Below are positions 21,939 through 34,210 of a stretch of 64,000 bases of DNA, piece after piece. This stretch comes from Liriodendron chinense (Eukaryota; Streptophyta; Magnoliopsida; Magnoliales; Magnoliaceae): NCBI GenBank assembly GCA_003013855.2, contig PVNU02002353.1:3154042-3218041 (forward strand), in the 5' to 3' direction. Below the pieces are notes generated by a model that saw nothing but the letters and a program-made list of their open reading frames with translations, ran no database searches and was not told the origin of the DNA. A program made the position numbers and the translations under genes. Position 1 is the first letter of the stretch, and each line of letters opens with the position of its first letter.

Positions 21939-22632
21939 GGCACAGCCACAAATCTCGTTTTCCGCAATTTCTCAGCCCGGGAATTTATCGGTAGATCTTC
22001 CTATAATAGAGTGCACTCGCAATATTATCAGAAAAGTTTTGCTGAAAAAAATTATTAAAAATATTATCATAAGAAATTTCAAAATTATATAAACTTCTAA
22101 ACATTTTTAGCAACGAGATTTTGATAAAATGATATTACCATGTGAGATATTCAAAATCTCGGCGATATTTTTTTCCACGCCTTTTAAGCAATGTCACTGG
22201 CTGAGAAAAACAAAGAGATCACAAGCCCTTGAGAGCCACTGATTTTCCACCAAGAAGATCATCTAAGTTACAACCCTCTGTGGGAAATCATTCCTACCCT
22301 CAGATGCATGCAAAGATCAGGACCGTTCATCAAATAGTGGACACTGTGACTAGACATACCCTTTACCAAAAATAATTTCGGTCTGCTGACGTGCGAGATC
22401 ATAGTACGCTTGTATGAGACAAAATCACAGTAAATAAAAAAATAAAAAATAAAAAATAAAAAATCCAACATTTCAGATTTAAAGTATTCCCATTATTTTT
22501 GTCATAACTTGATAAGTATATTCCTATTATTTTTGGCATATTCAATGTTCATAATACATACGCTACCTATTGATGATTGGCCCAAATCGATCCCACATGT
22601 GCCATTCGACTGTAGAAACCAGGCCCCTCAAT

Positions 22633-22905
22633 CCTTCAATTTGCAAAGAAACATGCCGTTCTGTAGGGCTTTTGTACCATGAAAACGGTATACCCCACCA
22701 TGAATATATCTCCTGACAGAAAAAAGAAAAATCGGACCTTCCAGATGGGCCACACCATTATCAATGGACAACCAACAGCCTGATTTAACATACAGGTGTG
22801 GTCCATCTAATGGACAGATCAACCTGATTTTAGACAAGGGTCATCATCATGGTGGGTCCTACCATTTTGATGGTATGGATGCCCTACACAAGTGTCATAT
22901 TAGCA
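22633..22905. mobile_element. Second hairpin-type MITE family, one copy
   Basis: The left arm GTAGGGCTTTTGTACCATGA with ACCCCACCATGA pairs imperfectly with the right arm TCATGGTGGGTCC, TGGTATGGATGCCCTAC. A central TGGGCCACACC/GGTGTGGTCC pair continues the fold. Different core from the main family. Confidence 0.5.
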
Positions 22906-23272
22906 AGGAAATACAGTATGAAATCATAAATTTTGGCACCATTGCCTGTACCTGATCAGTTCTGTAGGAAGAACTAGGTCATGCTTCACTAGCCTAGCAG
23001 AAGAACGATCATGAATCTTCTTAATCTCTTCCACATTTTTATTTAATTATTTAGTTATTGATTTTAATATTTCATATTTCCAATACTCATTCCAACATGA
23101 AGCTTGTGATTTGTAATAAAAGATCAATTTCCTGTTGAGATTTATTGGACAATCAAAATTAATGAATACATTTGCATGAAAAGATGATTTACAGAACTCA
23201 AACATGCAAAAAATGGGCCACTCATTCCCCTTGTGTGGCCTCTTATGTGTGTAATTGTGGCCCAATGTTGGA

Positions 23273-24211
23273 TCACACATGTGCAATCTCCGTAGACGCG
23301 ACATCGGCGTCTTCCGTCCAATCAGAGCTGGGCTCACTCCATGAACGTGGCCGCACCCCGAACTTAAAGAACACAATCATCTCCACTGCCTCAAAAAACC
23401 TACGCTCATCCAAGAACTCGTTCCACATGCCACTGACGATGCAGTAGTTGTTGTTGTAGGGCGCATGGTGATGTGCCCCATGTTTCGAACGTGAGACCAG
23501 CACACCTGCATCTTGCAATGCCACCACCAGCGGTGGCAATCGGCTCTTGGTGCCATGGGCCCATGCATGGAACTGCTGGCTAAACATAATGCACCCGGAA
23601 CACACTGCAACGAACATGTGCACCATCGCATCACTAGGCACTAAGTCGATGGGCACAAGAACGAACGTCGTGGCACGTGCGAGCGCATGGAGGTTGTTGG
23701 CGAATTGGCGCCGTGTAATCGTCCAGGGCCACTTGTGGTGTCCTTGGAAGGCATCGATCTGGGGACCGAAAACGGGCGTCGATGCATCGCCGTAGTTGTC
23801 AATGGCCCAGTGGTAAACACCCGTGCCAAAGTCCGCTAGTACATACCCAAGAAAGCCGGCGAGCAACGGTTCGAGCCACATGCCAGAACCTGTTGCTGCC
23901 ACTGTGGACTTCGCTAGTGAAACAAACACAGAGGTGCAACCGGTCATGACCCAGGCACGGTGAGCCCATGTTGAACGTAGGCTAGGGTCGCTGGAGGAAT
24001 GACTTGGAGTGGTCGCAGCTAAAGTGGGTGATGTTGGTACGTGTGATTCGATGACAGAAAGGTCACCTTGAGGCCTACATATGGTGGGGGTGGTGGTGGT
24101 GGTGGTGGTGGTGGTGATTATGGCACGTATGCATCGTGGGCCAAGGTAGCGATACGTGTGCATGGGACATGGGCGCCTCAAGGGGTGCCATTGCTGGGGT
24201 GAGACTAACAT
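23273..24211 (-). CDS. FAD4: FAD4-like plastid lipid desaturase
   Basis: This single-exon 312-residue protein belongs to the Kua/TMEM189-type lipid desaturase family (Arabidopsis FAD4 is about the same length). FAD4 introduces the unusual trans-delta-3 double bond into palmitate at sn-2 of phosphatidylglycerol in thylakoid membranes. Histidine motifs are all present: GVYHWAIDNYG (131-141), QGHHKWPWTITRRQFANN (156-173), QQFHAWAH (212-219) and SKHGAHHHAPYNNNY (242-256). Hydrophobic segments lie near 112-130 and 183-210. The first 80 or so residues are rich in Ser/Thr/Pro/Arg and lack acidic residues, fitting a chloroplast transit peptide; they include a Thr run at 33-41 encoded by a (GGT)n repeat. 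The start is the first ATG of the frame. It stands alone between foldback elements; the GC-rich third positions contrast with the AT-rich surroundings, as expected for a real gene. It could be a FAD4L paralogue rather than FAD4 itself. Confidence 0.93.
   Translation of the reverse strand: MLVSPQQWHPLRRPCPMHTYRYLGPRCIRAIITTTTTTTTTPTICRPQGDLSVIESHVPTSPTLAATTPSHSSSDPSLRSTWAHRAWVMTGCTSVFVSLAKSTVAATGSGMWLEPLLAGFLGYVLADFGTGVYHWAIDNYGDASTPVFGPQIDAFQGHHKWPWTITRRQFANNLHALARATTFVLVPIDLVPSDAMVHMFVAVCSGCIMFSQQFHAWAHGTKSRLPPLVVALQDAGVLVSRSKHGAHHHAPYNNNYCIVSGMWNEFLDERRFFEAVEMIVFFKFGVRPRSWSEPSSDWTEDADVASTEIAHV
24086..24116. repeat. (GGT)n microsatellite inside the FAD4-like gene
   Basis: Nine to ten GGT units encode a threonine run on the minus strand, within the predicted transit peptide. 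Confidence 0.9.
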
Positions 24212-24514
24212 TGAGAAAGGGGGCTAAGGAATGGGGTGTAGATGGGCTCAGAGAATAAATAAAAAGGGGCTATAGCTGTAGGAGTGGCTGAGAGGAATGA
24301 AAGGAATGTGTGGTGATAAAAGAAAGCGTAGGAAGTAGCATTGGTTTTGGGCGTGCCTACGTGGTACCAGGAACATCGCACGAACGTGCATTGATGAGAG
24401 TCACACGTTTGATTCGTGTGGAAGTGCGTGGAAGCCTCGACTATGGGTTCAAGGTTGTCGTAGCAGTCTGACTTTAAGCGTGTGGACAGAGTTCAAGGGA
24501 AGTGGATTGCCGGT

Positions 24515-24950
24515 GACCTTGCCACTGTAGGGCCCATCGTGATGCCTGGGTTTTATCCGTGCCGTTCATCTGTTTTTTCAGATCATTTTAGGGCAGGAAC
24601 CGAAAAATGGAGTAGATTCAAATGTCAAATGGACCACACCACAGAAAGAAGTGGTGATTGAACGAATACTATTAAAAACGTCCTGGGGGAGACAAAAGTT
24701 TCGGATCAAGATGATATTTGTTTTTCCCTTCATCCAGGTCTGTGTGATCTTATGAACAGGCTGGATGGCAAATAAACATCAGTGGACAAACAGTGGTGTC
24801 ATTATTCCCATTGTTTTCTGTGGTGTGGTTCCCATGATCTTTGGATCTACTTCATTTTTGGGGTCATGATCTAAAATGATCTGTAAAAATTGCTGGACGG
24901 CGTGGATATAAAATACATACATCACAGAGTGAACCCCATAGTACCTGCCA
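24515..24950. mobile_element. Foldback element copy upstream of the FAD4-like gene
   Basis: The left arm GTAGGGCCCATCGTGATG, CCGTTCATCTG and TTTTAGGGCAGGAACCG pairs with a right arm having GGGGTCATGATCTAAAATGA, GCTGGACGGCGTGGAT and CATACATCACAG. It lies about 300 bp beyond the start codon of the minus-strand gene, so it may be in or near its promoter. Confidence 0.75.
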
Positions 24951-26720
24951 GTTCAAGTGGCTTTTACATCCACAGGTTCTTTTGGGAGGACCAAAAACCC
25001 CTTCTTACAGACTTTCGGTGGAGACTGCCACCTGGTGTTTGGATTGAGGCCCCTAACCCAACACGCTAAGGTCCTTGACACCTTACATCGAAAAACAAAA
25101 GCTATCAACGACGAGCTCGCGACTTTTTATCAATTTCCAGTCGTACACTTCTTATTTTAAAGACTGCGCTATAGCCTGACTTGCACCAACTAATCACTGC
25201 CTGAGGCAAGCATGAATCAAATCCACCCGTCCTTCCAATGAGCCATCACATTTTTGTTGGACATGGGCTTGTGGCCCATGTGAGTTTCTCTACTCAAACT
25301 TGTCCATCTAGCCTGCCCTTGTATGAAAAAAGCCATTAATGTAATCGAGGCCATTTTAACCATAGAAATAGAAGAAATCAGACCTCTTTACTCCTCCTGT
25401 AATAGCTTGGTGGACCATTGAACGTGCATCGTGTATCTTTAAAATTTGTAAAGGCCCCATGATCAAGTAGAATGTTAAGTCCACATGCTGTGGCGCACAA
25501 GAGTCTTGGAGTTTCATGCTTTTAGGCTAATCCATGCATTAGTGTGGTGTGTCAAATGAGTTGTCATGCAAATACCATGGTGGAAACCCAAAAAATTTGA
25601 ATGATTTTAATGGTGGGACTTCTCACAATCTCAATTGTTTTTTATATTGCAGCTAACTTAGGTGTTGAATATGCCTAAGCTTTGAGCCCAATCCAAACAC
25701 GGGTGGTGCACACAATGGACTAGGAAAATCTCATCCACATGAAGTTGTTGGGACGCAAATTGATTGCCAAAGCCTTTAAAAAGAACTTCTTAAAGAAAAG
25801 CTAGGTAGGGTCCACCATGATGCTTGTGAGAAATTCACCTTGTTCATTTGTTTTGCTAAATCATATTAGGACTTGGCTTAAAAATGAAGCAGATACAAAA
25901 CTCATGTGAGCCACACTTGAGGTAAAGTTGAAAGGAAAGTGAACCAAGGGCGTCTACCATGCAGGAATGCATAGACCAATGATTGTACGACCAGTTCATC
26001 ATCAAGTTTGACGAGTGTTTTGCATTATTGAATCAACATATCTCAAGGTATGTAGCTAATCCCAATTTTAATTCATAGTTTTCTAGTTAATATCATTGTG
26101 TATATACATGTTTTTATAATCCTAGTTATGGAATCATTATCGTCAGTTCGAATTCCACAAATATATTAACAATTAAAACTTTGGGAAGACAGACCATGGA
26201 CATTACAATCGAATGAAAGCTTAAAGCATTTTATCGATGATTTTACAACAATATACACTTAAATCAACTGGGAATAAATGCGATAGCCTGTTCATTGCCT
26301 AGAGCTAAGCTTTGTGGGGTGATTGTCTATTCCAAACCTGACAAAAGTCGAGCCTATGCCAAGACAACCAATGGAGGACAGATGTTCTACTATCAGTTTG
26401 AGGAATTAGCGAGAACAAGGCATGTAGTGATTTAGTTGGTGGGAGTGACAGTATATTAAACGCCTTGACCAAAGTCAAGCTCATGGGTAAGTGGTCAATG
26501 GATCGGTGCCTATTCAAAAACTCGACGGGCACTAAGCACGTGGTGAGGTAACTAGACGATGGTGAGGTAACTAGACGAAATCACTTAGCACATACCAGGA
26601 AAGCACTGCAACCTTTCATTCGAAGCTACGTTGTCTTACTAGCAATCCAGTGGGATGCCATAGAAATAGGATGGAGAAAGGTTTAAAAATTGTGGTCCAT
26701 GCTATGATGTAGCGTAGAGC
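24951..26720. other. Intergenic DNA with a partial foldback arm
   Basis: A single left arm of the foldback family is present at about 25803-25930 (GGGTCCACCATGATGCTTG onward). A 21-bp unit GTGGTGAGGTAACTAGACGA is tandemly repeated at about 26540-26578. Short frames at 24957 and 26305 show no domain. No gene recognised. Confidence 0.4.
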
Positions 26721-26724
26721 ATCA

Positions 26725-27660
26725 CTACATGAAAAAGTGTTAAATTCGACTACGCAATTCGACGGTCCCTAACCGTCGAATTTACCGGGTGCAACCAATC
26801 GACCGTCTACGACCGTCGAATTTAGGACCTGAAATTCGACAGTCGAATTATCGCAGTCGAAAATTAACGTGCGAAAAAATTCAACGGTCTAAAGTCGTCG
26901 AATTTAGGGCCTCAAATTCGACTGTTAATGACCGTCGAATTAGCACAGTCGAAATTAAGGCAAAAAAATTCGTTTACGCGCAAGAAAATTCAATGGTCTA
27001 AAACCATCGACATAGGGCCTTAAATGACCGTCGAATTATGACAGTCAGGGGGAAAACATCGATGGTCCAAACTGTCAAATTCTCGGTTTAGAAAAATTAT
27101 GATTCCAAAAAAAAAAAAAAAAAAAAAATCTAACATTTAAAAAATAAAAAACTAAGATTTTGAAAAACAAAAATGGGTCATATTTGAGAAAAATTGAGAT
27201 TTTAAAAAAACATTAAGATTTAAAAAATCAATAGGGTTTTGACATAAAAATTAACATTTTGAATAAGAAAATTAAATATTTTAAAAAATTGTGATTTTGA
27301 GAAAAGAAAATTTTTTAAAGTTCAGAAATTTTTTTGCAATGTTTGAAAAAAAATTTGATTTTGAAAAAAACAATTGAAATTAAAAAAAACATTTAAAAAA
27401 ATTACATCTTGAAAATTTTGATATGTTTGAATAGAATTGATAATTTTGAAAGAAAAAAAAAACGTTTTTTGGTAAGTTCGAAAAAGTTCAAAAGTTTGAA
27501 AAAAAAAAAACAATTGAGATTTTAAAAAAGATTGAGACTTTGAAAAAAAAAAATTAAGCTTTTTAAAAAAATTGAAAAGTATGAAAAAAAATATTTAAAA
27601 ATAATTTTTTGAGATTGAAAAAAATTGAGAAATTTAAAATGAGTGGACAAAATTTGCTAG
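26725..27660. mobile_element. CACTA-like left terminus with AT-rich interior
   Basis: The tip CACTACATGAAAAAGTG begins the segment, followed to about 27080 by many direct and inverted copies of ATTCGACGGTC/GACCGTCGAATT, the subterminal repeat pattern of CACTA elements. From about 27090 the sequence is A/T-rich (TTGAAAAAAAAATTGAG-like words) and non-coding. No right end was identified. Confidence 0.6.
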
Positions 27661-28484
27661 TGAACATTTATTGAATGGTTGAAAATAAAAAATTACAGTT
27701 ATTGAGTTACCTGCCTATCATATTGGTTTATGCATACCCACAAGTTCACTTGTACCAAAAATGACGACTTGAGTATAATGATGTGTAATTACAAGAATAA
27801 CTTATAATGATAAGATTGATCAAATTCTATGATCAGGAAATCCTAAAGTTGATCTGAACAGTTAGATATATTTGGAACGTGCTAAATAGGTTATAGAACA
27901 AAATTCAGTCCAATTTGACATGAAACGAATTAGATCCGTCCAAAACACTCTTTAAATGGGCATGATCAGTTTGTCTAGATTTAGATAGATTTTGGACAAT
28001 TTGATCGGTCAAGATTGAAGAGTAAATGACTTCGGATGTTTAAATTAAATTTTAGTGAAATCTAACTGTTGGATTGCAAGATATGACCCATCATATTGTT
28101 GATCAATTTTGTCCGCCTAATAACTTTCTCATTCGAATTCTGATCAAGGTGAGTGACTAGTCAGATCGAAGATATTGATGAGTAGAATAAAGTAACTGAT
28201 CAGAATTCTAAATTGATCCAAACATTTTGTTCAAAATTGCACTGGGACTTGCTGACCTCATGAAAATCCAAGAAATGTGCAGTCATTGGACCATAAACTC
28301 TAATTTAGCTGTTGAGATTTGGATTTTAAGTCTTAAGATTTGGTATGGTATCATAAAATGATATTTAAGAACAGATGAACAGTATAAATATACATAAAAT
28401 ATATCAACTTGGACTCACACGGTTAAAGTAGTGTGCATGGATTGGCTAGTGACCCTGACTAGCCACTAGTTAGTACTAATCGGT
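27661..28484. other. AT-rich intergenic DNA
   Basis: Nothing recognisable as a gene, RNA or transposon end was found. Confidence 0.4.
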
Positions 28485-28489
28485 GCTCT

Positions 28490-29108
28490 ATGAGCCCTAC
28501 CATGATGTATCTGTTTCATCCACACCGTCCATACATTTTTTCAAATTATTTTATGGTATGAGCCCAAAATTGAGATAGATCCAAATCTAAAGTGGACCAC
28601 ATCATAAGAAATAATTGTAATTCAGTACCTTACCATTAAAAATTCCAAATTGCCTGTCTCAAGTGTACCATTTCTGTAGTTCTACCATGATGTATGTGTT
28701 TCATTCACGCCATCCATACATTTTCCCATATCATTTTATGGTATAAGTTCAAAACTCAAGTAGATCTAAATCTCAATCAGATGGACCCAATCACAAGAAA
28801 CAATGTTAATTAAACGTCCACCATTAAAAGCTTCTCAAAGGCCACGTAAGTTTTGGATGAAGCTGATATTTGTTTTTGCCCTACATCCAGGTCTGTATGA
28901 CCTAATTAAGAGGTTGGATGTCAAATAAACATTACAGTGGGCCCTATGAGGTTTTCAATAGTGGACATTCAATCACTAATGTTTTCTCGTTGTGTGGTCC
29001 ACCTCAGATTTAGATCTGCGTCTTTTTGAATTGTAGCCTAAAATAATTTTTAGTAAATTAATAAACAGTATGGATGAAACAAATACATCATAGTGGAGTC
29101 CATAGACA
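28490..29108. mobile_element. Two foldback copies, first one lacking its right half
   Basis: The left arm CCTACCATGATGTATCTG to CCATTAAAAATTCC (28490-28655) is followed by a second complete start at 28684 (TACCATGATGTATGTG). The second copy has a loop and a right arm ending AACAAATACATCATAGTGGA. Tips are lost. Confidence 0.65.
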
Positions 29109-29154
29109 TGTGGCATCGCCACTGGCCAAATACAGGTGTATGGAAAACGCACAA

Positions 29155-29652
29155 GAGTGAATTAGGTGTTACCCTTGTGACATCTCAGTGAGTGTAAGTT
29201 ACCCCTACCATGTAGGGCTTACCTTGATGTATTTTTTGTATATCCATGCCGTCCATTTTATTTTTCGGTATAAGCTTAGACGTGATCCAAAATTATAAGA
29301 AGATCCAAATCTCAGGTGGACCATACCAACAGAAAGAGTGATGAATAATCATTAAAAAGATTTTGTGGACCACAAAAGTTTTAGATCAAGCTTATCTTTA
29401 AATTTTCGCTTCATCCAGACCTTATTTACATTATCAAGAGATTGGATTGCAAATAAACATTACCAAAACCTTAGGATGGGCTCTTTGGAATTTTTAATGG
29501 TGTGGCACTCAATCAGAACTCTTTCTAGTGGTATGGTCCACTTGATATTTGGATTTTCATAATTTTTGGAACTCCATCCTAAAATGGTCTGTAGAAACGG
29601 ATGGACGGAGTGGATATACAAAATACCATCCATGTGGGCCACACAGTTGGGC
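29155..29652. mobile_element. Foldback element copy, 'GTTACC' tip subfamily
   Basis: The left tip GAGTGAATTAGGTGTTACCC is followed by GTGAGTGTAAGTTACCCC and the core. The right arm reaches ACCATCCATGTGGGCCACAC, where the complementary tip is missing. Confidence 0.7.
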
Positions 29653-29734
29653 CACATGGTCTGTCCATCTCACGGCCACACGTATGGATGTAAAAAAAAA
29701 TTAAAACAAAAAAAGGAATGTGATTTAGGGCCAC

Positions 29735-29900
29735 ATGGTCTGTCCGTCTCTCGGCCTCCCTCTCTCTCACGCCCTCTCGTCTCCCTCCCCCGTCTCTCTG
29801 CCTCTCACGCTCCGTCCCTCTCCCTCTATTGTTTCTCTCTCTCTCACGCTCCTTCTCTCTCACGCTCCCTCTCTTGGCCCTCTCGACGGAAAGGTATGTG
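29735..29900. repeat. Pyrimidine-rich CTCTC/CACGCTCC repeat
   Basis: Degenerate repeats of CTCTCACGCTCCCTCTC fill this stretch. The open frames on both strands here are low-complexity shadows. Confidence 0.7.
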
Positions 29901-30218
29901 ATTTAGGGCTTTGTGATGGTTTTGATGGATATGTTTTGTGCATTTGAAGATTTGGATGTTTATCAAAGCTGGATGTTTTCAAATAGTCTCTCTTTTTGTT
30001 AATTTCTAGGTATGAGTGTTGACTTGTCTTATGCATTTTGTAGATTGGATTCAATGGACAGTTCAAATGATTGATTGAACTGTCCAAGTGAATAGATGCC
30101 ATGTATTGATGAGATTATTTTCTCACAAATGACTCTTTGATGCACTCTTGATTATTCCTCAACCATGTTGTGAATAAGACTGATTTTGGGTATATTTGGC
30201 TTGGATTCAGGGACTATT

Positions 30219-30366
30219 TCTTGAGAAATTTCTACCCGCCACCTGTTTGTGTAAATGCATCTTTAAGGTAGTTTTTTTTTCCCTACAAAAAAGTCCACAA
30301 TCACGCTTGAGAACTTTCTGCTCACCACCTGTTTGTGTAAATACATCTTTAAGGTAGTTTTTTTTA
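30219..30366. repeat. Two direct copies of a ~58-bp unit
   Basis: GAGAAATTTCTACCCGCC...GGTAGTTTTTTTT (30219-30277) is repeated as GAGAACTTTCTGCTCACC...GGTAGTTTTTTTT (about 30308-30366), sharing CACCTGTTTGTGTAAAT and ACATCTTTAAGG-type cores. Function unknown. Confidence 0.75.
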
Positions 30367-30777
30367 ATACAAAAACATCCAAGGGCTGCAAATGGATATG
30401 TGCTAGCCGATGTTCATGCATCCAGATGTCAGTGCACATTCTAGTATGTGAATGGCAAACATGCATGCAACCAAGCAGCCTTGTTTATAGAAGTTGATGT
30501 GCATACAGTTGACAAAGATGTTTCAGGAAAGAAAATGAGAAAAAATAACTCTTTTTAGTTAAAGAAATAAATTTTGAAGGGAAAAATAACTCTTTTTGGA
30601 GTGGCACCGTGCTCCTATGATTGGGGGTCAGGACCCTTGGCTGAGGTTGCCTCGGAGGGTTTTGGCAGTGATCATAGGGGAGCTATGGTTAGAGATAGCT
30701 ACAGCAGCATTACTGCTCACCCCCCCAAGAGGATTATGTTCCTCACAAACCTTATCTTTTTCTTCAATCCTTGACCC

Positions 30778-31112
30778 ATTCACAATTGTCCCGCTAATTT
30801 TGTTACATCTGGCCTCGCAATTGCAATGTTGTGAAAGAACCTTATGTTTTTGTCTCCCTCATTAAGACAAGTAGCTCTCAATCATTGCTTCCATTTTATC
30901 TCTTCTTCTTTTAAACGGGCCAAGTAATCTTGTGCTAGTTTCTTTCGAATAGCTATTTCCTCCTCACTTAGGATTGAATCTTCTACTTTAATCAAGAGCT
31001 TGAATACTAAAGCTTTTTTCATTTTCAGTTTCCCTATTCCCCATAACTTCCTTTTTCCATATTTTAATTTTTCTTTCTTTCAAGAGTTTCAACTTTCTGC
31101 TCAACTGGAATC
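30778..31112 (-). pseudogene. LINE ORF2 fragment (linker between endonuclease and RT)
   Basis: On the minus strand frames shift but spell the conserved pre-RT block: a Lys/Glu-rich helix, LSEEEIAIRKKLAQDYLARL, EEEIKWKQ and LRATCLNEGDKNIRFFH, equivalent to the family pattern WLKEGDKNTKFFH. It is a short relic, with neither the YxDD box nor the endonuclease seen around it. The LINE assignment rests mainly on the EGDKNxxFFH block. Confidence 0.65.
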
Positions 31113-32010
31113 CTGCGTAGCCTTTCCACACTGAAAGAGCTCCAGTGTTTCAGGGATAAGAGTGGGTCAGGCTCATTTGTGCTTAATCGGGCCAATGCGG
31201 ATGTCCTTCTTTGGGCGGGTTGTTTGAATATCCCTGTAGATTGTTTCTTGTAGCCTTCTCTGGGCTTCCTAGTTTTTCGTGCATTTCAATAAAAATTCCT
31301 CAATTCTCAATTCTAAAAATAAAAAATAAAAAAAATACAGCATACTTCAATTTTTTAATCAAAATAATAGCACAAAGTATAATAAATAGTAAAGGTACAA
31401 AAAACAGCAAAACACCTTCGCTATGATTATGGATAACCCCAAAAATCAGGTCTACTCAATCATCAGGTGGGCCACACCACAGAAATCAACGTACAGCCGC
31501 AGATTAAACCTTCACTATAGCGTGGTTTGCTACATGATGTTTGGATCCACTCTGCTGGACTTGGCGATGGATCGCCCTGTACAAACTAAGAAAATCAAGC
31601 CTATCCAACCATCACGTGACAACAATGCACAACCACTCAAACACCTCCACTGAAGCATGGTGGCCCACGTGATGGTTAGATGGGTTGCATGCCATAACCA
31701 TATACACACACAAATCTTTCTAGAACAATCCTATCCTACAACATATGCACAGGAATCGGCCTCAAAATAAATAAATAAAAAAAATCCCAAAAGAAACCAT
31801 AAATCTTCATCCGAAATGAAAAAGAGCTATTCAAAGATGTTAACGGAAAAGAACATACCTCTATCGAGATCGAGAAGAGATTCAATCGATTGGGTTTCTA
31901 TGATCTTGAAAATACAGCAGAAGGACCTTCTTGTAGGGTCGATTGATCGGTGAGGTGGGGTAGAGAGATTAGGGCTTGAAGAAGTCGAAGGGTATAGGGT
32001 TTACAGGGAC
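31113..32010. other. Intergenic DNA, no gene recognised
   Basis: AT-rich tracts (31315-31340, 31768-31785) and short frames only. No clear element boundaries. Confidence 0.4.
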
Positions 32011-32011
32011 T

Positions 32012-32505
32012 CGGATTTCCATTTTCCTGCAAAAGCCTTGTGCTGGAATGCTAGATGGGGCCCACCGTGATGTTTGTGAGAAATCCACCCCGTCCATCTG
32101 TTTTTTCGAGGTCATTCTGGGCCACGTGACAAAAAAAAAGGCGGATCCAAGGCTCAAGTTTGCTGCATGAGAGGAAAAAGTGGGGACAGAAATGCCTACC
32201 GTTGAAACCTTCCTGGCTACACCTTGATGTTTATATGCCATCCAAACCGTCTATGAGGTTGTTCGCGCTAGGATGAAGTGAAAACATGAAAAACTTAGTA
32301 TGATGCAAAACTTTTGTACCATACGAATGTTTCAACGGTGGTCACTGACTCCCCACTGTTTCCTCTCATGTGGCCCATTTGATTTTTTGATCTGCCTCAT
32401 TTTTGGTAGTAAGTCCTAGCATGAACTCGAAAAATGGATGGACCGGGTGGTTTTCTCACAAACATCACGGTGGCCCCACCTAGCATGCCACCGCAGAAAC
32501 TTCCA
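32012..32505. mobile_element. Foldback element copy, 'CCTTG' tip subfamily
   Basis: The left arm TTTCCTGCAAAAGCCTTG and GCTAGATGGGGCCCACCGTG pairs with the right arm CACGGTGGCCCCACCTAGC and GCAGAAACTTCC. The core has CCACCCCGTCCATCTG and its complement. A fresh copy begins immediately after it. Confidence 0.7.
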
Positions 32506-32507
32506 CG

Positions 32508-32772
32508 ACTGTGGGTCCCACCTTGATGTATGTAGTATATATCCATTCCGTCCATACGTTTTTACACCGTATGTTTGGGCACTAGACAAAAAACGAAAAA
32601 GATCTAAATATCAGGTGGACCACACAACAGGAAACCGTGGTGATTGACCATTAAAAGCTTATTGTGGGCCACAAAAGTTTTTGATCAAGGCGATATTTGT
32701 TATTATACCTTCATCTATGTCATTTTGACCTTATCAACAGATTGGATGTAAAATAAACATTACGGTGGAAAT
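32508..32772. mobile_element. Left half of a foldback element
   Basis: It runs from GTGGGTCCCACCTTGATG through the loop (TTGACCTTATCAACAG, TAAAATAAACATTACGGTGG) and stops; the right arm is absent. Confidence 0.7.
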
Positions 32773-32774
32773 TA

Positions 32775-33540
32775 AGAAATTGGGAATTTAGTGTTTATAA
32801 AATGCTAGGATTAGGATTAGGATTTTATAAAATAGAGAAGAAGAGAGAGGATCAATGAGGGGGAGGCCGTTCAGCTGTACGGATAGGTCTGCGCAGTGTA
32901 CGGGCATGTGCATGTCCGTACAGTCGTACAAACGGTGTGATGGGGCTGGTTCCACACCAAATTCTATTCACGGGAAGTTTTCTTGCTCAAAAGAAGCAAT
33001 GTAGAGCAATTCATTCAATATGTCAATAATCTTCAGTTTCAAGTCTCAAACAAGTATATATAAGAAAATAACTAAAAATAAAGCAAAAATAAAGATGTGT
33101 CAAACAGCACAAGGATGATCTCCAATGTGCAACAGGGATGTCCACACGTCCTCATGTGATCAACAACCTAGATGAATGTGGTCATCCAACATATCGATGG
33201 CTTGAATGTGCAAACTAGTGTTCCAACAGTCCCAAATCACCAAATTGATATGTCCAAGATATCCAACGGCATGGTCTGACGTTTGTAACATCTAGATGTG
33301 GTCCAAGTTAGGCTAGGTGGTGTCCAAACAGTCCAAAGATGTATCAATTAGTTCTAAATAAGCCCACGTGCATCTTTCTAGTGCGGGGTCTTCAAAATTG
33401 TACAACCATGCATGTGGGGTCTTAAACACGCTAAGAACTCAAATTGGGTCCACTGGGCCCCATGAAATGATCATCCAACTATAATGAAACTAGGGTTGAG
33501 GCCTCAGCTCAGGTGCTCAGATACCCTCATCACCCTATCT
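32775..33540. other. Repeat-like DNA of unknown type
   Basis: Non-coding; contains GTACGG-rich words near 32876-32930 and a block of TGTCCAA/CAACAGTCC-type words to 33350. It has the feel of an LTR, but no termini, PBS or polypurine tract could be defined. Confidence 0.3.
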
Positions 33541-33549
33541 CAGTGCTCT

Positions 33550-33552
<3 letters not shown>

Positions 33553-33601
<49 letters not shown>
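33553..33601. repeat. (GT)n microsatellite
   Basis: About 24 GT units; the Cys-Val open frame across it is a shadow. Confidence 0.95.
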
Positions 33602-34210
33602 ACGCGTGCCTTTAAAACAAAAACAAAAAAAAGGCATGGAGCACATGTTAGGAATAATCATAGACCAAGTTCTACAGATTATCAATGGTGACCACTTTTT
33701 TTTTACTCACCAACCATGCAAATGTCGCGATCTTGATAGTGGCCCCATAACTCCACACAAAAGCCACCTAATCCATATCCGAATTTGGCCCTCTTTAACG
33801 AGGAACCCATAGAAGGACCAAACAGTACGAACGGCTCAACTACTCCCTTCATGACACCATGACATCCTTCACCTCGGGCATGGGACAAAAATCTTGTGTC
33901 TTGGCCAATAATCTCACAAACTCTTCATTTCCTCGTTAGAAAGGTTTCTTCTGAATGATAGAGACCACACCGTCTTATCTCCCACGTCCCACCCTAAAAA
34001 AACAATGAAGAAAGGTAGGATTACCATCCGTTGCCACTCTAGCTAGCCTAAGAAAATTAGCTCAAAGAGAACCATCCTTTAGCCATACATCATCTCAAAA
34101 TCGGATTCTTCTCCATCCCCGATTAAAAATCCAACTCCCATCTTGAACTTAGCACCACACTTTCAATTGCTTTCCAAACCTTTGGTGGCTATATATATAG
34201 AAGACCCCTT

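Noticed and set aside
23377..23829. Open frames overlapping the FAD4-like gene on both strands
   Set aside because: GC-rich coding DNA produces long shadow frames; only the 312-residue frame has the histidine motifs.
31861..31990. Possible first exon and splice donor of a minus-strand gene
   Set aside because: Only one GTATG-like donor; no recognisable protein and no second exon found.
33553..33812. Cys-Val-rich protein
   Set aside because: Translation of a GT microsatellite.
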